A DNA stretch of 11,164 nucleotides from DAOQVB01 sp964400865 (lineage in GTDB: Bacteria; Patescibacteriota; Microgenomatia; UBA1400; PJMF01), in assembly GCA_964400865.1 (NCBI GenBank), contig CAYNWG010000029.1:1-11164 (forward strand), given 5' to 3'. Each line of letters opens with the position of its first letter. Within the stretch, counting starts at the first letter, position 1. The position numbers and the translations under genes are program-made. Shown here in pieces: positions 1 to 6,357 of this stretch. The notes under the pieces are model-generated. The model saw only the letters and a list, made by a program, of their open reading frames with translations, did no database searches and was not told where the DNA came from.

Positions 1-5
1 AGTTC

Positions 6-725
6 TTATCTCAAGCCACTGGTGTACTTGCCGTACCCGGTCTGACCAGGAGCGGGATAGTTTCCGGGAAAGGCCTGGGGTTCGGGTTGAGTGAGTATTC
101 CATGCTGCTCGAGCCACTCCAGGCTACGGTATTGAATGCTGAATACCTCAACTGGTTCTGAAGTTGCGCGAGTGAAGTGTGTGCGCCCAACCTTATCCGT
201 AATCGTCACGCCGATGCCGGTGCCCATGTCGCCTCCGAACATCATCTCCTTCACTTCTGCTCCCAGAGAGAACTGGTCTGAGCGAGGTCTGCGAGGGCTT
301 GGTTTGATTGAGATATCAGGCCTGAGGTACTCCTGGTAGACTGCTAAGCCCACCACGCCGACATTCCGTGAACTTCCCGTGGTCATGGTTGCCATTGCCT
401 GAGCGGGGTTCTTGAAGACGAACTGCCCCGTCTCATTGTCATTCAAGCGCCAGCCGGTGAATGGCGTGGGGTTAGAGTCTGAGATTACCAGTCCACCATT
501 CGTGAGGAAATTTGCTTCCTCTTCCTGAAGGGTGTTCATTCCATCAACGGATGTCAATACCTCCACTCTGCCAGCGACCAGTTTTTGTACGATGATGGAA
601 TAGGGTACGCCCCAGAGCCCTTCAATAAAGGGTTGGTTATCACTTTGCCGCAGGTAGATTGGCCTTTTTTGGCCGTCGACCTCAATGGATACTACGATGT
701 ATTTTCCGCGTACTTGGTACTGCAT
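6..725 (-). CDS. Uncharacterised 239-residue protein, GC-rich
   Basis: I do not recognise this protein. The start is placed at 725 because AGGAGA sits six bases upstream of that ATG; an in-frame ATG at 761 would add 12 residues but has no such site. The product is soluble with no signal peptide or membrane helix. It has an N-terminal beta-rich part (KYIVVSIEVDG at about 8-18), a middle segment NVGVVGLAVYQE (121-132), a basic proline-rich linker (KPSPRRPR, 141-148), a glycine-rich stretch FGGDMGTGIG (163-172) followed by a predicted beta strand and helix, and a Pro/Gly/Tyr-rich disordered tail (213-239). The DNA is near 55% GC in the rows I counted, against 28-35% in rows from neighbouring genes, which suggests acquisition from elsewhere. 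The upstream structured region could be its leader. The reading frame is convincing; the function is unknown. Confidence 0.8.
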   Translation of the reverse strand: MQYQVRGKYIVVSIEVDGQKRPIYLRQSDNQPFIEGLWGVPYSIIVQKLVAGRVEVLTSVDGMNTLQEEEANFLTNGGLVISDSNPTPFTGWRLNDNETGQFVFKNPAQAMATMTTGSSRNVGVVGLAVYQEYLRPDISIKPSPRRPRSDQFSLGAEVKEMMFGGDMGTGIGVTITDKVGRTHFTRATSEPVEVFSIQYRSLEWLEQHGILTQPEPQAFPGNYPAPGQTGYGKYTSGLR

Positions 726-794
726 GTTTTTCTCCTGTTGGATAAACCAAAATCTTGCCATCGTGTACCTGAGACCCCCCTATGGCTAGGGAGT

Positions 795-876
795 TAGCTA
801 GTTTTAATTCTAGCCGGTGACTTACTGGACACAACAATTTTATGTCCAAGAAACCACCGGCTAGATAAACTAGCTA
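795..876. repeat. Long inverted repeat upstream of the 239-residue gene
   Basis: TAGCTAGTTT (795-804) pairs with AAACTAGCTA (867-876), CTAGCCGGTG (810-819) pairs with CACCGGCTAG (855-864), and GGACA (827-831) pairs with TGTCC (843-847). That is 25 pairs in an 82-base element with small internal loops. On the minus strand it lies between the T-run at 878-884 and the 239-residue gene, about 70 bases before its start codon. It may be part of a structured leader, or the folded end of an inserted element. Confidence 0.7.
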
Positions 877-877
877 C

Positions 878-906
878 AAAAAAATAGTCCGTAGGGAGAC
901 GATCCC
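878..906 (-). terminator. Possible intrinsic terminator or attenuator
   Basis: Read on the minus strand, GGGA (906-903) and TCCC (897-894) flank a 5-base loop, with an outer CC/GG pair possible, followed within ten bases by seven T (884-878). The stem is short. Its 3' arm is also the 3' arm of the larger 890-898/1001-1009 helix, so the two structures exclude each other, as in attenuators. Weak as a stand-alone terminator. Confidence 0.3.
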
Positions 907-1064
907 GGCACACAATGATAGCAACACGACTGAAATCAAGACAGTACCTGCATTAGGTAGTGTGAAATTTCAACAGCGTGGCAATTGTATGCAGGGGTAA
1001 CTCCCTACGAGTAAATATGATGTTGTGAAAGAGCGATTTGTGGCACAAAAACCACAAATACAAC
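878..1064 (-). ncRNA. Candidate structured non-coding RNA or long leader (about 187 nt)
   Basis: Between a promoter-like sequence (TSS near 1064) and a run of seven T on the minus strand (884-878) lie two nested hairpin systems and no plausible ORF. The first is 1018-1068. The second is a rod spanning 890-1009 with helices 890-898/1001-1009 (9 bp), 904-906/994-996, 908-909/991-992, 912-916/984-988, 925-928/977-980, 931-936/967-972 and 945-949/955-959, closing a 5-base loop GCATT: about 34 pairs in all. The overall rod shape and size recall 6S RNA, but I do not see a 6S sequence match. RNase P (AAAGTCC, ACAGAA), tmRNA and SRP signatures are also absent. It could instead be the 5' leader of the downstream 239-residue gene, with the T-run as an attenuator. 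The pairing was found by eye and no folding energy was computed. Confidence 0.45.
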
Positions 1065-1068
1065 ATCA
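1018..1068. repeat. Inverted repeat / hairpin with one-sided 9-base bulge
   Basis: TGATGTTGT (1018-1026) is complementary to ACAACATCA (1060-1068), and ATTTGTGG (1036-1043) to CCACAAAT (1052-1059). This gives 17 base pairs, an 8-base loop CACAAAAA and a single 9-base bulge GAAAGAGCG on one side only. It lies 45 bases past the ATPase stop codon but has no adjacent T-run on the minus strand, so it is not a classical terminator for that gene. Confidence 0.7.
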
Positions 1069-1069
1069 G

Positions 1070-1098
1070 AATATATCATAATTAGACATAACATTCAA
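1070..1098 (-). promoter_or_regulatory. Minus-strand sigma70-type promoter reading into the structured region
   Basis: On the minus strand, TTGAAT (1093-1098) and TATATT (1070-1075) are separated by exactly 17 bases, a good match to the -35/-10 consensus. The predicted transcript start is about 1064, at the outer edge of the hairpin 1018-1068. The promoter lies just 3' of the ATPase stop codon and points away from it, toward the inverted repeats and then the 239-residue gene. The match is read from sequence only. Confidence 0.55.
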
Positions 1099-1113
1099 GT
1101 TATAGGATTCAAA

Positions 1114-3252
1114 TTACGCTGCGTAGCGTTCTTTACTTACCTTGAGCACCTTTTCTCGATTTTGGTTATGACTCGCCGCCAGAGGTAGCGTATAGGCCGG
1201 AAATGGATGAGAAATAATATTATCAATCGTCATTTTGGTAATCACTTGGTGTTTACTCAATGAAACTAAGTCTGTTTCACTATACATACTATTGTATTCT
1301 TTTGAGAAGAGCGAGGCATCCTCCGCACCCATCACAAAACTCAGCATACTTCCACAGTTACCAAAAATGGCCTTTTGAACTTCCTCGGGAATTTGGGCAA
1401 TATACTGATTGGCCAGAGTTAAATTAAGCCGGTATTTTCTCGCTTCTGACAAAATTTTATTAAATGATTCTGTGGCAAAATTTTGGAACTCGTCTACATA
1501 TAAAAAGAAATCTTTACGTGTTTCTTCCTCTTGATATACTCGCGACATCGCTGCCAGTTGGATCTTGGTAATCAACATGGCGCCAATCAAAGTCGCGTTA
1601 TCTTCTCCTAATTTTCCTTGTGAAAGATTGACTAAAATTATTTTACCCTCGTTCATAGCTTGTTCGATGCTAAATGAACTTTTTTGTGCATCCACGACAT
1701 TCCGAATCATTGGTGAAGAAACGAATTGACCGACTTTATTGAGAATTGGCGCAATGGCCTCATTGCGCAATCTGTCTTGCAGGGTATCAAACTCGTTACG
1801 CCAAAAGTTTGCCAATACTTGGTCTTCAAGATTTTCTGTAATTTTATCTCGAAATTTTTTATCAGTCAGTAATCGAGTAATATCTGATAATCGAGCCGAT
1901 TGTGCGGTTAGTAATGTCAACAAAGCATTTCTGAGAATATATTCCAATCGAGGACCCCAAGAGTAACCATAGAGTTTATAAAATACTGAAACAATTCCTG
2001 ATGCGATTAATTCTCGATGTACTAAGTTTTCACCTTCAAATAAATTTATTTTCACCGTTTTGCCACTGTCTGCGGGATCAAAGTAAATTACATCATTTAC
2101 TCTGCGAGACGGAATATAATCAAGTAAGGTTTCTACCAAATCGCCGTGTGGGTCAATGACACAAATTCCCTCATCATTTTTTAAATCGTTGATTGCCATG
2201 TTGGCCAGTAGAGTAGATTTACCTGTACCAGTTTTTCCGATAACGTAAATGTGTCTCCTACGGTCCGCCCGCTTGATGGCAAAAACTCTTTCCTGATTTT
2301 TAAAGGTAGTTTTTCCCATTACATTTAATTCCCGACGGGCCTCGGGTTCCAGATCTTTGGTTACGATTGGTAAGTTTTCTGGTGGTTCTCCAGGCAACAA
2401 CTTGCCCCAATGAATGTTGTGAATTGTAGAAAGACCTTTATGGGGTAAGTGAAAAAGAGTTGCTGTTTGGTTGGGCGTAATTTGCCAAGGTTTACCTGGT
2501 TTTCTATTTAACATAGCTTTGAAAGCACGTTTTTGACCAATTGGTTTTGATAACGTAAGCGGATGTGAAAGATCCGCGCTCCAGCTCATCACGATTGCGC
2601 TCAGAGCTTCAAACACGGACTGAGTCCGCGTAGCTGAGGGTGTCCAGATGCCGAATCTGAGTGTAGCTTGCAATGCCTGATTAATTGGATCAGGTTTCTC
2701 GCTATCGCTTGATGTCTGATTGCTTGTTTGAGAATTAACCTGTTGGCTAATTTGACGAATCAGTTTTGATTGCTTTTTCGTTTTTACAATCATCTGAAAC
2801 ACCACGACGGTTTCTTGATCAGTTTTGGAAAAATATGATAACAGTGGGGCCAGTGAGTCGCCATCAGCAAAAGCTTCTAAAGATTTAATTTCACTGGAGC
2901 TAGAGAACAATCCGGGTTTAATTTCTACTACCAACGGCGCTACGTTGGCATGAAGCTGCCAGGCTTGGATAGTCTGGATTGGATCATACTCGGGTATATT
3001 AATTAAGGCGCTTTGGTAGGCGCTGGTGGTGAGCGCTTGAATGTATGATTCGTGTTTGGCAGGCACGGCGATCGAGAATCGCGTGCTTTGCAAAAGCGAG
3101 CTAATTTCAAAACTGATCGTGGCACGGTTAAATAACAGGCCAGAAGAAAATGTGCCTCGTTGGGGTAAAGCATGAAAAATACTGGCCGCCACACTTGGTG
3201 CATCGAGAGAATCTCGGCTAGTACGTAATTCTAGTAGGACAGTTTCTTGCAC
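1114..3252 (-). CDS. Type IV secretion/HerA-like ATPase (VirD4/TraD-type motor)
   Basis: A 712-residue P-loop ATPase of the group that drives DNA or protein transfer in type IV secretion and conjugation. Walker A GKTGTGKS is at 339-346, a second conserved segment ICVIDPHGDL at 363-372, and the Walker B-like LYVDEFQNF around 584-592, followed by a sensor-type stretch ending in LANQY. The N-terminal 330 residues have no recognisable motif and carry a Ser/Gln/Asn-rich linker (about 170-188). I see no membrane helix, unlike classical VirD4, so it would need a membrane partner or act in the cytoplasm like HerA/VirB4. The start is GTG with no Shine-Dalgarno site, but TATACT lies six bases upstream, which suggests a leaderless message. 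No other secretion genes are in the window. Family is secure; substrate unknown. Confidence 0.88.
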   Translation of the reverse strand: MQETVLLELRTSRDSLDAPSVAASIFHALPQRGTFSSGLLFNRATISFEISSLLQSTRFSIAVPAKHESYIQALTTSAYQSALINIPEYDPIQTIQAWQLHANVAPLVVEIKPGLFSSSSEIKSLEAFADGDSLAPLLSYFSKTDQETVVVFQMIVKTKKQSKLIRQISQQVNSQTSNQTSSDSEKPDPINQALQATLRFGIWTPSATRTQSVFEALSAIVMSWSADLSHPLTLSKPIGQKRAFKAMLNRKPGKPWQITPNQTATLFHLPHKGLSTIHNIHWGKLLPGEPPENLPIVTKDLEPEARRELNVMGKTTFKNQERVFAIKRADRRRHIYVIGKTGTGKSTLLANMAINDLKNDEGICVIDPHGDLVETLLDYIPSRRVNDVIYFDPADSGKTVKINLFEGENLVHRELIASGIVSVFYKLYGYSWGPRLEYILRNALLTLLTAQSARLSDITRLLTDKKFRDKITENLEDQVLANFWRNEFDTLQDRLRNEAIAPILNKVGQFVSSPMIRNVVDAQKSSFSIEQAMNEGKIILVNLSQGKLGEDNATLIGAMLITKIQLAAMSRVYQEEETRKDFFLYVDEFQNFATESFNKILSEARKYRLNLTLANQYIAQIPEEVQKAIFGNCGSMLSFVMGAEDASLFSKEYNSMYSETDLVSLSKHQVITKMTIDNIISHPFPAYTLPLAASHNQNREKVLKVSKERYAA

Positions 3253-3258
3253 ACGTCC

Positions 3259-3281
3259 AGTATAGCATCGCGTGGTATAGT
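3259..3281. promoter_or_regulatory. Back-to-back -10 boxes for the ATPase and cupin genes
   Basis: In the 53-base divergent gap, TATACT on the minus strand (3264-3259) precedes the ATPase GTG by six bases, and TATAGT on the plus strand (3276-3281) lies 24 bases before the cupin ATG. No convincing -35 boxes are visible. The cupin, unlike the ATPase, has a clear Shine-Dalgarno AAAGGAG (3293-3299) six bases before its ATG. Confidence 0.45.
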
Positions 3282-3305
3282 TGAGGGTAAAGAAAGGAGT
3301 CTTTT

Positions 3306-3680
3306 ATGACTGGTTATGTTGGAAAAATTGAACAACTTACTCTGAACAATACTGCTTTTCGGCAAGTAGTATTTACTGGCAAATACTCTCAATTGGTGGT
3401 GATGTCATTATTACCTCAGGAAGAGATCGGAACTGAGGTGCATGAATTAGTAGATCAATTTTTTAGAGTTGAATCTGGTACAGCCAAAGTTGTGATGAAT
3501 GGTGAGGAATCAGTAGTATCGGACGGAGATGCTTTTATCGTTCCTGCGGGAACAGTACATAATGTGATCAATGTTTCGATGGATCAACCATTGAAGCTTT
3601 ATACTCTTTACAGTCCACCAAATCATCCAGAAGGAACGGTACATCAGACGAAAGCAGATGCAGAGGCTGGTCATGAATAA
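3306..3680 (+). CDS. Small single-domain cupin protein
   Basis: A 124-residue cupin, the usual size of single-domain members. Cupin motif 1 is recognisable around EIGTEVHELVDQFFRVESG (40-58) and motif 2 as GDAFIVPAGTVHNVIN (74-89). Likely metal ligands are E44, H46, Q51 and H85, a variant of the usual His-His-Glu-His set. The C-terminal LYTLYSPPNHPEGTVH (98-113) is typical of a widespread subgroup of bacterial cupins whose substrate is, to my knowledge, unsettled. The ATG at 3306 is supported by AAAGGAG. It is the first gene of a three-gene plus-strand cluster and overlaps the next gene by eight bases, which points to co-translation with a membrane transporter-like protein. Cytoplasmic. Family assignment is firm; biochemical role is not. 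Confidence 0.9.
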   Translation: MTGYVGKIEQLTLNNTAFRQVVFTGKYSQLVVMSLLPQEEIGTEVHELVDQFFRVESGTAKVVMNGEESVVSDGDAFIVPAGTVHNVINVSMDQPLKLYTLYSPPNHPEGTVHQTKADAEAGHE

Positions 3681-4206
3681 CAGGACTAACTTTGATCCTA
3701 GACTCTTAAAATCGGCCGTCTTTGGTGCAAATGATGGCATAGTGACCACTTTTGCAGTTGTGGCAGGAGTTGCTGGAGCTCATCTTTCCGCCCAGATTGT
3801 GCTAATTATGGGCATTGCTAATATGGTAGCCGACGGCTTGGCCATGGGTTTGGGTGATTACTTGGGTGAACGTTCGGAGCGGCAGATGCGCAATGATAAG
3901 AAGAATCAAATTGGCGACGGCGTTTGGCATACCGGGTTAGTCACATTTATTGCTTTTGTGTTGGCTGGTTCATTACCCTTATTCCCTTATTTTGCTCGAA
4001 CTATAGGTGTGCCAATTGCAGAATCATGGCAATTTCCACTTTCTATTTTATTGACAGGGTCAACGCTCTTTGTTGTTGGCGCATTCAGAACCCTTTTTAC
4101 TGGTTGTAAACTCATTCGAGGTGGTTTAGAGATGTTAGGAATTGGGGCAATAGCAGCCGTGGTTGCGTACGTACTCGGAGGTTTTGTTGAACGAGCACTA
4201 ATATAG
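3673..4206 (+). CDS. Short VIT1/CCC1-family membrane protein (putative iron/manganese transporter)
   Basis: This 177-residue protein matches the VIT1/CCC1 family of vacuolar-type iron and manganese transporters. Family signatures are FGANDGIVTTFAVVAGVAGA (17-36) and IANMVADGLAMGLGDYLGER (48-67). Five hydrophobic segments are visible (about 22-38, 41-63, 85-108, 122-143, 150-172). Only a short charged loop (67-82) separates helices 2 and 3. Plant VIT1 has a glutamate-rich cytosolic metal-binding domain there, so this is a minimal form and its substrate is uncertain. I chose ATG 3673 because GAGG lies seven bases upstream; an in-frame ATG at 3658 has no such site. The start lies inside the end of the cupin gene (overlap 3673-3680), consistent with translational coupling. 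Confidence 0.88.
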   Translation: MNNRTNFDPRLLKSAVFGANDGIVTTFAVVAGVAGAHLSAQIVLIMGIANMVADGLAMGLGDYLGERSERQMRNDKKNQIGDGVWHTGLVTFIAFVLAGSLPLFPYFARTIGVPIAESWQFPLSILLTGSTLFVVGAFRTLFTGCKLIRGGLEMLGIGAIAAVVAYVLGGFVERALI

Positions 4207-4216
4207 GCAGAACTCT

Positions 4217-4771
4217 ATGGTAAATCTACTTACAGCTAACGCTAAAATTTGTTTTACTGCCGCCGGCCAGACTTTTCATGAAGGAAAGCTATTGTTGGTG
4301 CGCCATCGAAAATTAGACCTGTGGCTTGCTCCCGGCGGCCATTTAGATCCCGGAGAGTTACCTCATTTGGGTGCCGAACGCGAAGTTTTTGAAGAGACAG
4401 GAGTCACGGTCCAAGCATTTGATCGTACTATTCTCTTGGAGTCTACCACTTCTACATATATTCCTTCCCCTATTATTAGCAATGTACATTGGGTTTGTGA
4501 AGAAAACTATCAACGCAGATTGCAGGACGGCGATTCATATCAACGCGACTCTCAATGGCAAAAGGGCTGCGAACAACACGTAGGTTTTGTGTATTTAATG
4601 CGGGCTATTGATTCGGTTACACTCAAAATTAATGATCGTGAAAGTACCGACATTGGTTGGTTTAGTGAACATGAAATTGGTGCTCTTCATACAACCGAAG
4701 ACCTTAAGCGAGAGTTTTACTATGGTTTTCAGCTGATTGAGACAATGCCTCAAGTGCTAATTCAAGGTTAA
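4217..4771 (+). CDS. Nudix hydrolase
   Basis: A 184-residue Nudix protein with a complete Nudix box at residues 41-63: G41, E47, R55-E56, E59-E60 and G62-V63 fall exactly on the GX5EX7REUXEEXGU pattern, so the metal-binding helix should be active. The enzyme cleaves nucleoside diphosphates linked to another group; which one cannot be told from the motif. The segment after the box carries a 20-30 residue insert (about 95-120) before a strand ending in YLMRAIDS, and the C-terminal part has IGWFSEHEIG, typical of the fold's last helix. It starts ten bases after the VIT-like gene and is probably in the same transcript. There is no strong Shine-Dalgarno site. Its last 68 bases overlap the 3' end of the minus-strand VKOR-DHODH gene. 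Confidence 0.92.
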   Translation: MVNLLTANAKICFTAAGQTFHEGKLLLVRHRKLDLWLAPGGHLDPGELPHLGAEREVFEETGVTVQAFDRTILLESTTSTYIPSPIISNVHWVCEENYQRRLQDGDSYQRDSQWQKGCEQHVGFVYLMRAIDSVTLKINDRESTDIGWFSEHEIGALHTTEDLKREFYYGFQLIETMPQVLIQG

Positions 4772-6317
4772 TGGAGCCAATTGTTTGAGGTCCTTCAAAA
4801 ATCATGCCTGTAATTAATTGGAGCAAATCTGCTCCAATTTTCAATTTGTATTTAGCATCTTCTGGAGTAAATATTCCTCCTGTTCCTACAATCGTAAAAC
4901 GATTTTTGAAGTGTTTTTTTGTGAGAGCAATTAAGGTGTTTGATCTATCCCAAGTTGGTTTGCCACTCAGATTACCTTTGCGTTGTTTCCAGATTTCACG
5001 ATCTGCTTTGGTTACCGCAGGATTATTTTTATCCTTTGTTAAGTTGCCAAAAATAATGCCAGATACTTGATGTGAATCGACGATTTTTAACAGAGCTAAA
5101 GTATCTGTTTCTGATTGATCAATGGGCATTTTGGCATAGACTGGCCGTTTGAGTTTGAGTGAATCCAATGCTGTGAGTAATTTTTCTAGTTTAGCGGGTG
5201 TGGTGAATGGTTCTCCACCAAAGGTATTTGGACAGCTGATATTTAGCTCATATAGTTGGTGTTTAAGTTTAGAACCCTCAAATAACCGAAAACAAGCCAA
5301 AATATCGAGTATTTGCGCTTTTTCTGAAGTAAATTTTTTATTGGTACTCGCAATGCTGATGGCGACGGGAATCGTAAGTTCCAAATCACTCAGTTTTTTA
5401 ATGAGCGCTTTTGCACCAATAGTTTTAAGACCTTTATTCACTATCAGGGCCTGTGATTCTGGTAATCTGCCCAATCTTGGTTTGGGGTTACCTTCATATG
5501 CTTCAAGGGTTACTGTTCCAATTGTGTGCCAGCCAAAGCCAACACTTGGTAAAATTTGCGTCAAATCGCCATCGTAATCAAAACCCGCTGATAATCCAAG
5601 GCGGTTGGGAAAGAATGCTCCATCAAACTGTGTGTGTAAAATTGGATGTGAAAAGCCAAAAAGAGCTTGGGTTTTTGATTTGCCAATCCCAATCTTTCCT
5701 ATCATGTTGCCCGCTGAAACCATTAAGTTATGAATTGTTTCTGGGTCGATAAGAAAAAAAAGTGGTTTAAATAAGTGCATGTACAGAAAATGGAAAAAAA
5801 CATACCAGGCTTTTTTAAGTAAAAATGGTGATTGTCCAACAGTTTTGTGATAGTAAACACTAGCAGTGATAAAAAGCGAAGCGCAGGTGGTAGCTGAGAG
5901 TAAACAGTAGCGACACCAAGCCCCAATTGGAACCGCCATGATATAAACCAGGTAAGCAGAAAAGCCTGCGCCAAATATAGTCGAGGCTAAAAGCAATTCA
6001 TGAAGTGTTAACTGTCTAAGTGTGTTGTGTTTTTTGAGTTTTAAATGATTGGCAAGTCGATTGACTATTGGATTGATCGAAAATTCGAGAAAATTAAGAA
6101 TCGCTAGTAGTAATATCCAGGAGTAGAAAATTACTCCAATCGCAGCTAACGGTACAGGTCCAATATTGGCCCAGGGACTATTAAGCACTGCGCCGCAATC
6201 CATACCGTTGCCGCAGGGTGGTACTACACCGCGGAATTTTTCATAACTAATGTAGCCAGCATCCGCTATTCCAAGCAAAGCTAAAAATATGAGCGTCATT
6301 GAAAGAAGTTGTTTCAT
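4704..6317 (-). CDS. pyrD: VKOR-dihydroorotate dehydrogenase fusion protein
   Basis: A 537-residue two-domain membrane protein. Residues 1-160 are a four-helix VKOR domain, with loop cysteines C35 and C41, the conserved SPWANIGPVPLAAIG (47-61) and the active-site pair C135/C138 (WCRYC). VKOR proteins pass electrons from thiols to quinone. A hydrophobic stretch (171-190) leads into a quinone-type (class 2) dihydroorotate dehydrogenase: DPETIHNLM (191-199), AGFDYDGD (244-251), IGTVT (266-270), GNPKPRLGRLPESQA (276-290), YAKMP (394-398, with lysine 396), GTGGIF (478-483), TGMIFEGP (503-510). This enzyme oxidises dihydroorotate to orotate in pyrimidine synthesis using FMN. The catalytic-base motif is LNISCPNT (358-365), with cysteine 362 where class 2 enzymes have serine. 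One uninterrupted frame covers both domains. The short or absent 5' leader suggests leaderless translation. Domain calls are firm; the joint function is inferred. Confidence 0.9.
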   Translation of the reverse strand: MKQLLSMTLIFLALLGIADAGYISYEKFRGVVPPCGNGMDCGAVLNSPWANIGPVPLAAIGVIFYSWILLLAILNFLEFSINPIVNRLANHLKLKKHNTLRQLTLHELLLASTIFGAGFSAYLVYIMAVPIGAWCRYCLLSATTCASLFITASVYYHKTVGQSPFLLKKAWYVFFHFLYMHLFKPLFFLIDPETIHNLMVSAGNMIGKIGIGKSKTQALFGFSHPILHTQFDGAFFPNRLGLSAGFDYDGDLTQILPSVGFGWHTIGTVTLEAYEGNPKPRLGRLPESQALIVNKGLKTIGAKALIKKLSDLELTIPVAISIASTNKKFTSEKAQILDILACFRLFEGSKLKHQLYELNISCPNTFGGEPFTTPAKLEKLLTALDSLKLKRPVYAKMPIDQSETDTLALLKIVDSHQVSGIIFGNLTKDKNNPAVTKADREIWKQRKGNLSGKPTWDRSNTLIALTKKHFKNRFTIVGTGGIFTPEDAKYKLKIGADLLQLITGMIFEGPQTIGSINLELALEALSQSAENHSKTLA

Positions 6318-6328
6318 AATTAGCGTTG

Positions 6329-6357
6329 ATTATAAACTAGAACAGATTGGATGTTTA
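6329..6357 (-). promoter_or_regulatory. Promoter of the VKOR-DHODH gene
   Basis: On the minus strand, TAAACA (6357-6352) and a perfect TATAAT (6334-6329) are separated by 17 bases. The predicted start of transcription is about 6321-6322, only four or five bases before the ATG at 6317. That leaves no room for a Shine-Dalgarno site and suggests an almost leaderless message. Confidence 0.65.

Noticed and set aside
785..1010. Integron attC site or CRISPR repeats
   Set aside because: The heptamer copies are unequally spaced and in both orientations, and there is no RYYYAAC/GTTRRRY pair in the proper layout. No regularly spaced repeats were seen anywhere in the window.
785..1070. tmRNA, RNase P RNA, SRP RNA or a group II intron end
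   Set aside because: I found no T-arm GGTTCRA with paired stem, no AAAGTCC/ACAGAA pair, no SRP tetraloop region and no intron domain V on either strand.
1098..1118. tRNA T-arm-like GGATTCAAAT
   Set aside because: The loop resembles a T-loop but the flanking bases do not form the stem and no acceptor or anticodon arm is present.
3510..3749. Minus-strand ORF opposite the cupin gene
   Set aside because: Its product has no recognisable features, while the plus strand encodes a clear cupin and VIT-like protein.
5453..5752. Plus-strand ORFs within the VKOR-DHODH gene
   Set aside because: They are shadows of a minus-strand gene with clear catalytic motifs in one frame.
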